From: NORP110 sp051251595
GTDB lineage: Bacteria; Pseudomonadota; Alphaproteobacteria; Rhodobacterales; Rhodobacteraceae
Assembly: GCA_051251595.1 (NCBI GenBank)
Contig: JBPOFA010000002.1
Span: 124,001 to 188,000 of the forward strand
Direction of reading: 5' to 3'
Length of the DNA stretch: 64,000 bases
The notes beneath the pieces were generated by a model, which was given only the letters and a program-made list of their open reading frames with translations, was not told the origin of the DNA and searched no databases. Position 1 is the first letter of the stretch, and the number at the start of each line of letters is the position of its first letter. Below are positions 50,719 through 60,226 of this stretch, one piece after another. Position numbers and translations under genes: made by a program.

Positions 50719-51530
50719 CAGCCGGGCCCCTCGACCCAAAGGAACAGGCCCAGACGATCTGCTTCCTTGATCGTGTCCACAGGATCCAGAACCATCACAT
50801 TGCCCGCCGGAATGACGATACCGTCGAGCCCGGCCTGTTGGGCCAAACGCACCGTTTCAGGCCCGATCACCGGCAGATCGATGCGCCGGTCCTGGTCCGG
50901 TTTGGCCGCTTTGAACAGAATGCCGCCATTTGGGCCGTTGGGGCGGTTTTCCCCGGCCAATGTGCCCAGCATCCAATCCGTGCCGCCAAGCGCCTCTATC
51001 GCCAGCGCTTGCCCAGCCGCCACGACGCAGGCCTGCCCGGTATCCGCCGCGCCCATAGCCGCAACAATCGCGGCACCGCGTATGGCATCCGACATGTCCC
51101 GGTTGCTTGGGGATTTTTGGGTCAGCGATCCGGGGATTGGCAACAGATCGGGCAAGATCTCATGCGCGGCGCGTATGCCAAGTCCGAACCCTTCAAAGAT
51201 CGCCAAAACCCCGCGCAAAGCCCCATCATCCCCGGCGGAAATCGCTGCCATCATCTGTGGCACAAGCGGCATCGTATCCGCGTCTATCGCAGCCGGGTCC
51301 AAGGCTGGTCGCGCGATAGAGCCTGCAAAACAGACCTCTGTCACGCCTCGTTCCAGCAAGGATTTCAGGAAAGAGCCCAAATGTTCGACACGAAACACCT
51401 GTGGCGTCACACCGGGAATATCTGCCGGATGCTCTAACAGCTCTGCCACATGAGGGGCTGCGCCCTGCTCTGCCAGGGCCTGGTAAAGAAGCGCGGGAAG
51501 CCTGCCCTGTCCTGCGATAAGTGCCAGCAT
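50718..51530 (-). CDS. lpxI: UDP-2,3-diacylglucosamine pyrophosphatase LpxI
   Basis: Cleaves UDP-diacylglucosamine to lipid X, replacing LpxH in alphaproteobacteria. The 270-residue DUF1009 protein starts MLALIAGQGRLPALLY and shows the central EVCFAGSIARPAL and the C-terminal GPETVRLAQQAGLDGIVIPAGNVMVLD, which are family signatures. It lies between lpxA and lpxB and overlaps lpxB (ATGA), consistent with the order of steps in lipid A synthesis. Confidence 0.94.
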   Translation of the reverse strand: MLALIAGQGRLPALLYQALAEQGAAPHVAELLEHPADIPGVTPQVFRVEHLGSFLKSLLERGVTEVCFAGSIARPALDPAAIDADTMPLVPQMMAAISAGDDGALRGVLAIFEGFGLGIRAAHEILPDLLPIPGSLTQKSPSNRDMSDAIRGAAIVAAMGAADTGQACVVAAGQALAIEALGGTDWMLGTLAGENRPNGPNGGILFKAAKPDQDRRIDLPVIGPETVRLAQQAGLDGIVIPAGNVMVLDPVDTIKEADRLGLFLWVEGPG

Positions 51531-51544
51531 ATCTGTGCCCCGCT

Positions 51545-52342
51545 TTAGCCCGGTGTCAGAAAAGAACGTTCAGACCCCGCAAGGACGAAATCCACGACCT
51601 CACGCACATAGGCGCTGTCGGTTTCATCCGCCAGGCGACGGGCGCGGTCCTGAAAGGCGCCTTCGCCCTGGGCCAAAGCCTGATAGGCCGCACGCAATTC
51701 GGTGATGTCACTGCGGGCCACGCCGCGTCGTTTCAAGCCGACAAGGTTCAACCCGTCCAACTGACCCCGAGGCCCCTGCACCAACCCATGCGGGATCACA
51801 TCATTCGTGACCATCGTCACCGCGCCAATTATGGCCCCGGCCCCAATGCGCACGAATTGATGAACGCCTGAAAGACCGCCGATGATCACATCGTCGCCAA
51901 TGACGCAATGCCCTGCCAAGGCCACCTGATTGACCATCACCACACGGTTGCCCACGGTGCAGTCGTGCCCTACATGCGCACCGGTCATGATCAGGCAATC
52001 GTCGCCAACTGTGGTCACGCCGCCACCGCCCTTGGTGCCGACATTCAGCGTTGCACCTTCGCGGATGCGATTGCGTTTGCCCACCACAAGCCGGGTCTTT
52101 TCCCCGGCGAATTTCAGATCTTGCGGGATTTCCCCAACAACGCAGAAGGGAAATAAAACGCTGCCTTCGCCGATCTCGGTATCGCCGGTGACGACGGCAT
52201 GGCTTTTCAGATGCACGTTTTCATGCAGTTTTACATCCGGGCCCACGGTGCAAAAGGCACCGATGATGCAGCCCTCAGCAATCTGCGCGCCCTCTTCGAT
52301 GACGGCACTTGGGTGAATCTCGGCGTTTGGGTGAATTGCCAT
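51545..52342 (-). CDS. lpxA: Acyl-ACP--UDP-N-acetylglucosamine O-acyltransferase
   Basis: First step of lipid A synthesis. The 265-residue protein is a left-handed beta-helix with hexapeptide repeats (IHPSAVIEEGAQIAEGCIIG and on). The catalytic histidine lies in MTGAHVGHDCTVG, and the C-terminal helical domain has HGLVQGPRGQLDGLNLVGLKRRG. It follows fabZ by four bases. Confidence 0.96.
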   Translation of the reverse strand: MAIHPNAEIHPSAVIEEGAQIAEGCIIGAFCTVGPDVKLHENVHLKSHAVVTGDTEIGEGSVLFPFCVVGEIPQDLKFAGEKTRLVVGKRNRIREGATLNVGTKGGGGVTTVGDDCLIMTGAHVGHDCTVGNRVVMVNQVALAGHCVIGDDVIIGGLSGVHQFVRIGAGAIIGAVTMVTNDVIPHGLVQGPRGQLDGLNLVGLKRRGVARSDITELRAAYQALAQGEGAFQDRARRLADETDSAYVREVVDFVLAGSERSFLTPG

Positions 52343-52346
52343 CCCC

Positions 52347-52805
52347 CTATCCCTGCGTCAAATCCATCATCGCCGTGAACTCTGCCTCTGCGGCCAATTC
52401 CCCGTCGACTTCTGCGCGCCCGGAAAAACGCCAGATTTTCCCGCCGCCGCGCTTTGTCTCAATCTTCAGTTTCAACACGTCACCGGGGACAACTTTGCGC
52501 CGGAACTTGGCACTGTCGATCCCAAGGAAATAGACCAGCATATTCTTGTCGGCCATATCCATATCCACACCCACCATGACGGCAGCGGTCTGGGCCATAG
52601 CTTCGATGATTGTGACACCGGGCATAATTGGCGTTCCGGGGAAATGCCCCTGAAAATGCGGCTCGTTAAAGGTGACGTTTTTGATGCCAACAGCGGATTG
52701 CGCGCCTTGGATGCTTTCCACATGGTCCACCAAAAGAAACGGGTAGCGGTGCGGAATGATGCGTTGAATAAGGGCGATGTCGGCGCTTGTGGGTTTAGAT
52801 TCCAT
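52347..52805 (-). CDS. fabZ: 3-hydroxyacyl-ACP dehydratase
   Basis: Dehydrates 3-hydroxyacyl-ACP in fatty acid elongation and competes with LpxA for substrate, which explains the linkage. The 152-residue hot-dog-fold protein has the catalytic His54 in FQGHFPGTPIMPGV and Glu68 in IIEAMAQ. Its neighbours are lpxA downstream and, 63 bases upstream, skp rather than the lpxD gene that usually lies there. Confidence 0.97.
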   Translation of the reverse strand: MESKPTSADIALIQRIIPHRYPFLLVDHVESIQGAQSAVGIKNVTFNEPHFQGHFPGTPIMPGVTIIEAMAQTAAVMVGVDMDMADKNMLVYFLGIDSAKFRRKVVPGDVLKLKIETKRGGGKIWRFSGRAEVDGELAAEAEFTAMMDLTQG

Positions 52806-52868
52806 CTTGGTTCCTTGCTGGTTTTGCCGTTGGTAGCAATTCGGCCCTGTTGGTACAAGAACCGTGGC

Positions 52869-53465
52869 CTATTCGTTTGGCGTATCAACCTGCTCTGTCG
52901 TATCTTTTGGGGGGTCTTCCGGCCTGTCCATTGCCTGACTGGCATTGATCCGGTCGATCACCTGATCGGTGATGTCGATCGTGTCGGCGGCCAACAAAAC
53001 ACTGCGGCGTTCCAAAATCACGACAGCGCCATATTCAGCCGCAATCTGTGAAATGATCGGCGTCATGGCCTGGATGAAGCTTTGACGTTCCGCCTCACGC
53101 AGGCGCTGCAGCTCTTGCTGCTTTGCGTCTTGTTCCGCTCTAAGCCGCTGTACCTTTTCGTCAAATGCATTGGCCAAAGCGCGGAATTCAACCGGGTCCA
53201 TGGTTTTGCGTTTTTCGGTCAGGTCTTGTTCTTCGGCTTCCAGCTCCGTTTCGATGCGCCTGTTTTCTGCCGACAAAGCGTCCAGACGCGTTTCCAGATC
53301 AATCGATACCTTTTGCCCGGTGCTGCTGGAAACATAAACACGTTCACTGTCGAGGATCAGAATCCGGGATTGCGGCGCCCCCAGATTTTGTGCCTGCGCG
53401 CCATGCGGCAGCGCACCCAGCAAGAAAATGCTAAGCGCGAGCGCAATATGTGATTGGGCTTTCAT
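52869..53465 (-). CDS. skp: OmpH/Skp family periplasmic chaperone
   Basis: Holds unfolded outer-membrane proteins on their way to BamA. The 198-residue precursor has a signal peptide (IALALSIFLLGALPHGAQAQ), then ILILDSERVYVSSSTGQKV and a long charged helical arm (about 65-125) rich in Glu and Arg, as in the Skp tentacles. The C-terminal tail is acidic and Pro-rich. It begins two bases after the bamA stop region. Confidence 0.88.
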   Translation of the reverse strand: MKAQSHIALALSIFLLGALPHGAQAQNLGAPQSRILILDSERVYVSSSTGQKVSIDLETRLDALSAENRRIETELEAEEQDLTEKRKTMDPVEFRALANAFDEKVQRLRAEQDAKQQELQRLREAERQSFIQAMTPIISQIAAEYGAVVILERRSVLLAADTIDITDQVIDRINASQAMDRPEDPPKDTTEQVDTPNE

Positions 53466-53467
53466 CG

Positions 53468-55816
53468 TTAAAACTGGGTTGAAACCGTCAGTTCAAACAC
53501 TTGGGTTTCGTCATAGGATTCTTTTTGAAGAACTTTGGTCAAGTTGACCCGCAGCGGTCCAAAGGCTGAATCCCAGATCAAACCGAAACCGATACTGCTG
53601 CGCAAATGGAGTGAATCATCAACGGCACCGTTGGCGGTGTTGTCCAGACCCCAAACGCTGCCGACATCGAGATAAAGCGCCCCGGTCAAACCGTATTCGT
53701 CGGGCAGACCAAGCGGAAATTCCGATTCCAGTCGCGCCACGGCAAAGTAGTTGCCGCCCAGCACGTCTTCGTTGGGAACCGTTAAATCCCGTGGCCCAGC
53801 ACCGGATGGTCGGAACCCGCGGATGTTTCTGGAACTGATGTTAAAACGCTCTGTGATCCGGCTGTCTTGTCCGACAGAGAGCAAGGCCCCGCCCTCAAAC
53901 ACGGCACGCAAGGTGACCTCTTCATTGAATGTCTTGCGCTCAGCAAGGGCCAATGCGGTGGATTTGATCCACTTCCCAGTTCCACCCAGGCCCGAATAAT
54001 CTTGTCCGAACCGCAAAAGGACACCGGCTGTTGGGTCCAGCCCGGTGTTGCGGGAGTCATAAGTGTATGTGTAGCCCACAGAACTTGTGACCACGGCCCC
54101 TTGGCGTTGTTCTGCCTTCAGAACTTGCGAAGACATTGAATCAACATTGAACACCCGATCCTTTGTCCAAGTATAGCGCGTCTGGATACGAGACCGTTCA
54201 CTTAACGGGAAAGCCAGCGAGGGCTGGAATTTCAAAAGGTTCGTATCATATGACGTGTAATCGTATTGCGTCTGATCATATTGGGCGACAAACCCAAATT
54301 GCAGATCGCGGGACAGAAACGCAGGTTCGACGAAACTGAAGCCATAGGACGAGTTTTCCAGACCAAAGCTCAAAGCTACATTCAACGCTTGGCCGCGCCC
54401 CAGAAAGTTGCGCTCTTGGAAATTCACGGTCAGCCCCACACCGGATTCAGCGCTATAGGCGGCACCGAACCCAAGTGACCCGGTGGTCTTTTCTTCAACA
54501 TCGACGCTGATCACAACCTGATCGGGGGTTCTGCCTTCCTGGGCGGTGACATTGCTGTCGGCGAACAGATCCAGCGCCTCGATCCGGCTGGCCGCTTCTC
54601 TGATCTCACGAGGGTTGAACGGATCACCTTCCACCGTCTTGAACTGGCGACGAATAACCTGATCCAGCGTCGTGACATTGCCTTCAATGTCAATACGTTC
54701 CACGAAGACCCTTGGGCCGCGTGTCAGCACAAAATCAATGTCTAGCGTCAGGTCACGGTCATTGCGTGTGACCTTGGGTTCAACCCGCAAAAAGTTCAGC
54801 CCCTTGCGCAAGCCCAACTGTTCCATTCGGGTGATCGTCCGATCGACCAAAACAGGCGTGTAAACCTTGTTCTTGGCCCGCACATTGGCAGCGTCCAGAA
54901 ATTCCTGAGGGTCCAGCCCTTCGATTGTGGTCGATGCGGAGATGTCACCAAATTTGAATTGCTGCCCCTCGCGCACGTTGAAGGTCAGAAAGAACCCGTT
55001 GCGTTCGCGTGAAAACTCAGAGGAAACAGACAGAACCTGAATATCGACATAGCCGCGCGACTGGTAAAAATCGGCCAGCACACGTTTATCAAACTCAAGC
55101 CGTTCGGGAATGAAACTGTCCTGACGCACCAACGCCCTTAGCAGACCGGCCTGCTTACTGGCCAAAACCCGACGCAAGCGACGGTCGGAAAACGCCCGGT
55201 TGCCCACGAATGAAATCCGCTCTACCTCGACATTGCGGGTTTCGCTGACCTCAAAGGCCACGTCGACGCGGTTATCACTCAGGCGAATGATACGCGGGGT
55301 CACGGTGGCGGCGAAGCGGCCCTGCTGTTGATACGCTTCTGCCAATGCATCAGCGTCACGTTCGATCTGGGCCGGGTTGTACACAAAACGCGGGCGCGAC
55401 TCGATGATCGACAGCCCGTCCTCTTCGGTCAACAGCTTGTTGCCTTCAATGTTGATCCGGTTGATCGTCGGATATTCCTGAACTTTGATGATCAGCTCAT
55501 TGCCGTTCGGGGTGAATTCGACCTCTTCAAAAAGCCCGGTGCCCACCACGGCCTGATAGGACGCATTCAATCGCCCGGCAGAGATTTCCTCATTTCGCGG
55601 GATGTCGATGTAGTCCAGGATTGTTGCGGTTTCGATCCGTCGATTGCCCTCAATCCGAACAGAGGAAAACCGAAAGCTTTCCGATTGGGCATAGGCCGCG
55701 CCAGAGGCTAAATCAAAGGCGATGACCGATGTCAAAGCGAGTGAGACAAAGAACGCTTTTGCAATTCGTGAAAACCGTGGCGCAATCCGCCCGCAACCCA
55801 TTGAAAATTTCTGCAT
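53468..55816 (-). CDS. bamA: Outer membrane protein assembly factor BamA
   Basis: Essential outer-membrane insertase. The 782-residue precursor has a signal peptide ending near GAAYAQS (about 45), five POTRA domains (for example FRFSSVRIEGNRRIETATI and TINRINIEGNKLL; RVFVERIDIEGNVTT marks the last), and a C-terminal 16-strand barrel with the conserved RGFRPSG-type loop (NIRGFRPSGAGPRD) and a final aromatic residue (VSTQF). It lies in the usual order after rseP, but a 41-codon ORF sits between them. Confidence 0.97.
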   Translation of the reverse strand: MQKFSMGCGRIAPRFSRIAKAFFVSLALTSVIAFDLASGAAYAQSESFRFSSVRIEGNRRIETATILDYIDIPRNEEISAGRLNASYQAVVGTGLFEEVEFTPNGNELIIKVQEYPTINRINIEGNKLLTEEDGLSIIESRPRFVYNPAQIERDADALAEAYQQQGRFAATVTPRIIRLSDNRVDVAFEVSETRNVEVERISFVGNRAFSDRRLRRVLASKQAGLLRALVRQDSFIPERLEFDKRVLADFYQSRGYVDIQVLSVSSEFSRERNGFFLTFNVREGQQFKFGDISASTTIEGLDPQEFLDAANVRAKNKVYTPVLVDRTITRMEQLGLRKGLNFLRVEPKVTRNDRDLTLDIDFVLTRGPRVFVERIDIEGNVTTLDQVIRRQFKTVEGDPFNPREIREAASRIEALDLFADSNVTAQEGRTPDQVVISVDVEEKTTGSLGFGAAYSAESGVGLTVNFQERNFLGRGQALNVALSFGLENSSYGFSFVEPAFLSRDLQFGFVAQYDQTQYDYTSYDTNLLKFQPSLAFPLSERSRIQTRYTWTKDRVFNVDSMSSQVLKAEQRQGAVVTSSVGYTYTYDSRNTGLDPTAGVLLRFGQDYSGLGGTGKWIKSTALALAERKTFNEEVTLRAVFEGGALLSVGQDSRITERFNISSRNIRGFRPSGAGPRDLTVPNEDVLGGNYFAVARLESEFPLGLPDEYGLTGALYLDVGSVWGLDNTANGAVDDSLHLRSSIGFGLIWDSAFGPLRVNLTKVLQKESYDETQVFELTVSTQF

Positions 55817-55948
55817 ATGCCCCGTTCCAAATCGACGTGTTGCCCAAGTGAGTAACGGGAATGTGCGGCCTTGTCAAAACAGCAAAAGCGCGCCCGAAGC
55901 ATTTTGCCAGAGCGCGCTGAAATCAACGTTTTCGATAAATGAATCGGG

Positions 55949-56074
55949 TCAGAGGGTTCCGACAAACGCGCCAAGCATCAGCGCCCCGGCGATCGTTGCA
56001 AGATATAGCAAACGGTCCCAGTTAAGATCCATCAACAGGGAGAGGCCCCTGTAGCCTGTTTGAATGGTTTGCAT
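55949..56074 (-). CDS. Small membrane protein between rseP and bamA
   Basis: A 41-codon ORF on the operon strand. The product starts MQTIQTGYRGLSLLMDLNWD, followed by a hydrophobic segment (about 21-41, LLYLATIAGALMLGAFVG). GGCGGA is found about seven bases upstream of the ATG. It lies 100 bases after rseP and 132 before bamA and so should be on the same transcript. The polar amphipathic N-terminus plus one helix is a typical small-membrane-protein layout. I do not recognise a named family. It could be a factor that works on RseP or the Bam complex, which is inference from position only. Confidence 0.6.
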   Translation of the reverse strand: MQTIQTGYRGLSLLMDLNWDRLLYLATIAGALMLGAFVGTL

Positions 56075-56174
56075 CGGTTTTTCCGCCACGTTTTGTTTTA
56101 CTACGAGTCAAAATATTTGCCGAATGGGGCAAGACTATGACGGCGCGCTTAGTTTTTTCCAAAAAAGTGATCGC

Positions 56175-57506
56175 CTAGCAGGTCACATCCTTGAAGACGG
56201 CAAACAGCATAACAGTCAGCAGCAAAGCCAATCCCACAGACATCATCACTTGCATCGCCTTGTCATTTGGCGGGCGTCTAAAGATCGCCTCGTAGAACTG
56301 AAACACCAAATGCCCGCCATCAAGAACCGGAATCGGCAGCAAGTTCATGAACCCAATCGCGGTGGACAACACGGCAACCAGCCACAGGAAACTGCTGAAG
56401 CCCTGGCTTGCGGCGGCACCTGTCGCCTGCGCAATGCCGATTGGGCTGCTCATGTTACATGTCGATATCTGGCCAGAGATCATGTGCACGATGCCAGACA
56501 GGCTGGATTTGATGATAAAATAGGTCTGCTGCGCGCCGTATTGCACGGCTTCGATTGGACCGGGCGACGCCGTTTTGGGCTCAAATGCCATGCCCCCGGT
56601 GATTCCAATCAACCAGCGTGTCTCGAAACCACCATCTGCAAGGGGCAGATCCGCGCGTTTCGGGGTGATGGTTGTGTTGATGACTTCGCCATCCCGCCAA
56701 ACCTCAAGCGAAATCGGCTGCCCGTCAGAGCTGCCAACAATGGTCCGCAACTGTGAAAAAGTCGCAATCGGCGTGTCATTTGCTTCCAGAATGAAATCAC
56801 CAACCTCAATATCCGCATCCAGCGCAGCCGAACGTTGCGACAGGCTTGTCACCAAAGGCGGATAGGGAAACGGCCCGGTAACGGTCATGTCCTGACCGTC
56901 TCGTCTGATGTCATATTGAAGCTCGGGCTCCTCGGGCAAACTGTCAATATACCCGTCGAACGCTTCAAGCAGAGGCGTCGGCTTGCCGGCAATCGCTATA
57001 ATCTCATCGCCGACCTCAAGCCCCTGCTCTATTGGAACGGGACGCAGATCGGCAATCGTCAAAGGGTCTGCGGCGAAACCGCGCCAGCCAATAATCGCAG
57101 CAAAGATCAGAATCGACAGAATGAAGTTGAACACCGGGCCCGCCGCAACAGTCGCAGCACGCGCCCATAAAGGCGCTGTGTGCATAGAATGACGCCGCTG
57201 TTCTGCATTCATCGCGGCAATCGCCTCGGAATCCGCACCACTGGCCGCGTTGGCATCGCCCTGAAATTTGACGTAACCGCCAAAAGGCATGGCCGCGATC
57301 TGCCATTTGGTGCCGCGTTTGTCGTGGCGTGACCACAACACCTTGCCAAAGCCAAGGGAAAACACCTCTGCGTAAATTCCGGTCCAGCGCCCGACAATGT
57401 AATGGCCATATTCATGCACGGCGACAATGATCAACAGCGCAACCACAAAGCTGACAAGCGTGAAAATCAGGCTTCCGAAAGACGAGAGTAAGTTAAACAG
57501 TTCCAA
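56175..57506 (-). CDS. rseP: Site-2 intramembrane zinc protease RseP
   Basis: Cleaves anti-sigma factors and signal peptide remnants within the membrane. The 443-residue protein carries HEYGH (31-35) in its first helix, a periplasmic PDZ domain (VGDFILEANDTPI ... ), and the second active-site motif in LLPIPVLDGGHLVF. There are four main hydrophobic segments. It follows dxr by three bases in the envelope operon. Confidence 0.95.
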   Translation of the reverse strand: MELFNLLSSFGSLIFTLVSFVVALLIIVAVHEYGHYIVGRWTGIYAEVFSLGFGKVLWSRHDKRGTKWQIAAMPFGGYVKFQGDANAASGADSEAIAAMNAEQRRHSMHTAPLWARAATVAAGPVFNFILSILIFAAIIGWRGFAADPLTIADLRPVPIEQGLEVGDEIIAIAGKPTPLLEAFDGYIDSLPEEPELQYDIRRDGQDMTVTGPFPYPPLVTSLSQRSAALDADIEVGDFILEANDTPIATFSQLRTIVGSSDGQPISLEVWRDGEVINTTITPKRADLPLADGGFETRWLIGITGGMAFEPKTASPGPIEAVQYGAQQTYFIIKSSLSGIVHMISGQISTCNMSSPIGIAQATGAAASQGFSSFLWLVAVLSTAIGFMNLLPIPVLDGGHLVFQFYEAIFRRPPNDKAMQVMMSVGLALLLTVMLFAVFKDVTC

Positions 57507-57509
57507 GCA

Positions 57510-58688
57510 TTAGCCCCTTTGACGAAAACTCTGGATGCATTCTGTTGCCTGCACCCGTGCCAATTGATCGATTTGGTACACGTTATCAAGGGTGATCGCG
57601 GCATCAATATGGCCCCTGACCGATGACATTTTCGTCAGAACCTCTTCGACGATGGCGGCCATATCCATGAACCCCACCTGCCCGGCGATGAATCCGTCCA
57701 ACGCGGTTTCCTTGGCGGCGTTGAACACCGCGCCTGACAAACCGCCCATATGCATGACCTCTCGCGCCAGCCGAAGCGCTGGAAAGCGGCGCTCATCAGG
57801 GGCTTCAAACCGCAATTTCGCGATTTTAGCCAGGTCGAGCCGTTCGACGGGTAAGGTCTTACGATCCGGCCAGTTCAACGCAAACCCGATGGCATGGCGC
57901 ATATCTGGTGCGCCCAGATGCGCCATCACGGCCCCATCCTTGAAACCAACCAAGGCATGGATCAGGCTTTCTGGATGCACGATCACCTCGACTTGCTCTG
58001 GCGCGACACCAAAAAATTCCTTTGTTTCAATAACCTCAAGCGCCTTGTTGAACATAGAGGCGCTGTCAATCGTGATACGCTGCCCCATGGCCCAGTTCGG
58101 ATGGTTCAGGGCTTGTTGCAAGGTCGCCTTGATCATGTCGCCCACAGGCCAGTCGCGAAACGGCCCGCCCGAGGCGGTGATGATGATCCGTTCAACACTG
58201 GCGATGTCTTCACCGATCAGGCCCTGAAACACGGCCGAATGCTCGCTGTCGACGGGCAGAATTCGGCCGCCATGCGTTTTGGCGGTTTTCAGGATCAACG
58301 GACCCGCCGCAACCAGGCTTTCCTTATTGGCCAGCGCCAGGGTGTTGCCCTGTTCCAGCGCCACCATCCCAGGCGCAAGCCCGGCCGCCCCGACAATCGC
58401 GGACATCGTCCAATCCGCAGGGCGTGCGGCGGCTTGGGCAATCGCCTCTGCCCCGGCAGCGGCCTCTATCCCTGATCCGGACAGGGCGGATTTCAGCGCT
58501 TCATATTGGGTATCATGGGCGGTCACCGCAATCTCGGCGCCAAATTCGATGGCATCTGCGGCCAGCTGATCGACATTATTGCCGCCGCTCAGCGCCACCA
58601 ACTGAAATTCGTCCCGTCGCCGTCGGATCAAATCCAGCGTGTTTTGACCGATAGACCCCGTCGCCCCGAAAATCGAAATGCGTCGCAT
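57510..58688 (-). CDS. dxr: 1-deoxy-D-xylulose 5-phosphate reductoisomerase
   Basis: Second step of the MEP isoprenoid pathway, using NADPH. The 392-residue protein starts with the cofactor motif GATGSIGQ (8-15). ALANKESLVAAG, ILPVDSEHSAVFQ, ITASGGPFRDWP and IDSASMFNKALEVIE give the metal and substrate site. The stop-start contact with cdsA is one base, so translation is coupled. Isoprenoid made here feeds UppS in the same operon. Confidence 0.97.
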   Translation of the reverse strand: MRRISIFGATGSIGQNTLDLIRRRRDEFQLVALSGGNNVDQLAADAIEFGAEIAVTAHDTQYEALKSALSGSGIEAAAGAEAIAQAAARPADWTMSAIVGAAGLAPGMVALEQGNTLALANKESLVAAGPLILKTAKTHGGRILPVDSEHSAVFQGLIGEDIASVERIIITASGGPFRDWPVGDMIKATLQQALNHPNWAMGQRITIDSASMFNKALEVIETKEFFGVAPEQVEVIVHPESLIHALVGFKDGAVMAHLGAPDMRHAIGFALNWPDRKTLPVERLDLAKIAKLRFEAPDERRFPALRLAREVMHMGGLSGAVFNAAKETALDGFIAGQVGFMDMAAIVEEVLTKMSSVRGHIDAAITLDNVYQIDQLARVQATECIQSFRQRG

Positions 58689-59476
58689 TAGAATGGCCCC
58701 GAAACCGCATCCGTGATCAGCGCAATCACGGCCCAGCCTGCAAATGCAGCGATCATGCCGTCAAACCGATCCACAAACCCGCCATGGCCGGGCAACAGGT
58801 TTGACCCGTCCTTTACCCCAACACGGCGTTTGATCACGCTTTCGCCGATATCCCCAAGCTGGGACGCCAGCGACAAGGCCACGCAGACCACGATAACCCA
58901 GGCACCATAGTTGCTGTTTCCGGTCAGGATCACACCAACAATCGCAGAACAGACCCATCCCGCGACGGTACCAGACCAGGTTTTCTTGGGGCTAACGCGG
59001 GGCCAGAATTTCGGCCCCCCCACAAAGCGGCCCACAAAATAACCAGCCACATCGGTGACCACAACAATCAGCACAATCAGAATTTCGAGTTTGATTCCAT
59101 CCTGTTCGCGGACGACATAAAAGCAAGCTGTCCCGGTCAGGACGACAAGCCCGTATAGAAAGAACGTCCCCTTGCCCTCTGCCAACCAGGCAAACCCGGC
59201 CACAAGTGGCACAAGGATGATCGCCCAAAAAGGAATGTCCGTTGCAACGCCCAATACGGCAAGCGCGGATAAAAGCGGCAAGACAAATGCGGCGCGTTTC
59301 TGGTCCGGGGACAGCATTGTCACCAGCTCCCAGATCATCGCGCCTGCAAAACCGGCCACAACCAGCAACAGCAATGGGCCGCCCATATAGATTGCAAAGC
59401 CGCCGACAAGCAGCAAAACCACTGAAGTTATCAGTCGCGCCCGAAGATCATCCCACTGTCGGGCTGGTGTGCTCAT
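58688..59476 (-). CDS. cdsA: Phosphatidate cytidylyltransferase
   Basis: Makes CDP-diacylglycerol for phospholipid synthesis at the inner membrane. The 262-residue protein has about seven to eight hydrophobic segments and the family signature near the C-terminus (SVIKRRVGVKDGSNLLPGHGGFVDRFDG, seen as blocks SVIKRRVGVKD and LLPGHGGFVDRFDG). It overlaps uppS by four bases. Confidence 0.95.
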   Translation of the reverse strand: MSTPARQWDDLRARLITSVVLLLVGGFAIYMGGPLLLLVVAGFAGAMIWELVTMLSPDQKRAAFVLPLLSALAVLGVATDIPFWAIILVPLVAGFAWLAEGKGTFFLYGLVVLTGTACFYVVREQDGIKLEILIVLIVVVTDVAGYFVGRFVGGPKFWPRVSPKKTWSGTVAGWVCSAIVGVILTGNSNYGAWVIVVCVALSLASQLGDIGESVIKRRVGVKDGSNLLPGHGGFVDRFDGMIAAFAGWAVIALITDAVSGPF

Positions 59477-60192
59477 CCGGTGACGGCACCAAAGCGGCGT
59501 TCACGTTTGCAGAAATTCGCCACACAGGACGCAAAAGTTTCTGCCGTGAAATCAGGCCACAGGGTTTCCGTAAATTCATATTCCGCATAAGCGGACTGCC
59601 ACAGCAGAAAATTGGAAACGCGGGTTTCGCCACTGGTGCGAATAATCAAATCAGGATCGGGCAAATCGCCCGTGTCCAGATTTCTGGAAATTTCATCAAT
59701 ATCAATATCTTGCGGGTCGATCTTGCCGGATTTCACATCCTCGGCCACCCGTTGAACGGCGCGCGCAATCTCATCGCGGCTGCCATAGTTCAGGGCCACG
59801 GTCAGCTCTATCTTGTCATTATGCTCGGTCATGTCTTCCAGATCGCGCATCATCGACACCAGCTTTGGCTCCAGCCGGTCCGTGCTGCCGATAAACCGAA
59901 CCCGCACACCATTGTCGCGCAGATTGGTCGATTCCTTCATGATGTAGCGCTTGAACAGCGCCATAAGACCAGCCACTTCGGCCTTGCTGCGTTTCCAGTT
60001 TTCCGTGGAAAAGGCAAATACGGTCAAGTACTTAACGCCAAGATCGGGACAAGCCTCTACGACTTCGCGGACGCGGCGAACACCGGCCTGATGCCCAAAA
60101 AGCCGCGGCTTTCCGCGCGTCGTCGCCCATCTTCCGTTGCCATCCATAATGATTGCAACATGCCTAGGGCCCGTCAAAGAACTGTCTCTCAC
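59473..60192 (-). CDS. uppS: Undecaprenyl diphosphate synthase
   Basis: Cis-prenyltransferase that makes the C55 lipid carrier for cell wall and O-antigen. The 239-residue protein has the catalytic Asp17 in IIMDGNGRWAT, GHQAGVRRVREVVEAC, TVFAFSTENWKRS, and the C-terminal DLIIRTSGETRVSNFLLWQ. Frr lies 34 bases upstream. Confidence 0.97.
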   Translation of the reverse strand: MRDSSLTGPRHVAIIMDGNGRWATTRGKPRLFGHQAGVRRVREVVEACPDLGVKYLTVFAFSTENWKRSKAEVAGLMALFKRYIMKESTNLRDNGVRVRFIGSTDRLEPKLVSMMRDLEDMTEHNDKIELTVALNYGSRDEIARAVQRVAEDVKSGKIDPQDIDIDEISRNLDTGDLPDPDLIIRTSGETRVSNFLLWQSAYAEYEFTETLWPDFTAETFASCVANFCKRERRFGAVTG

Positions 60193-60226
60193 ACCAATAA
60201 ATCCTAACCCGGGGTCGCAGCGACTG

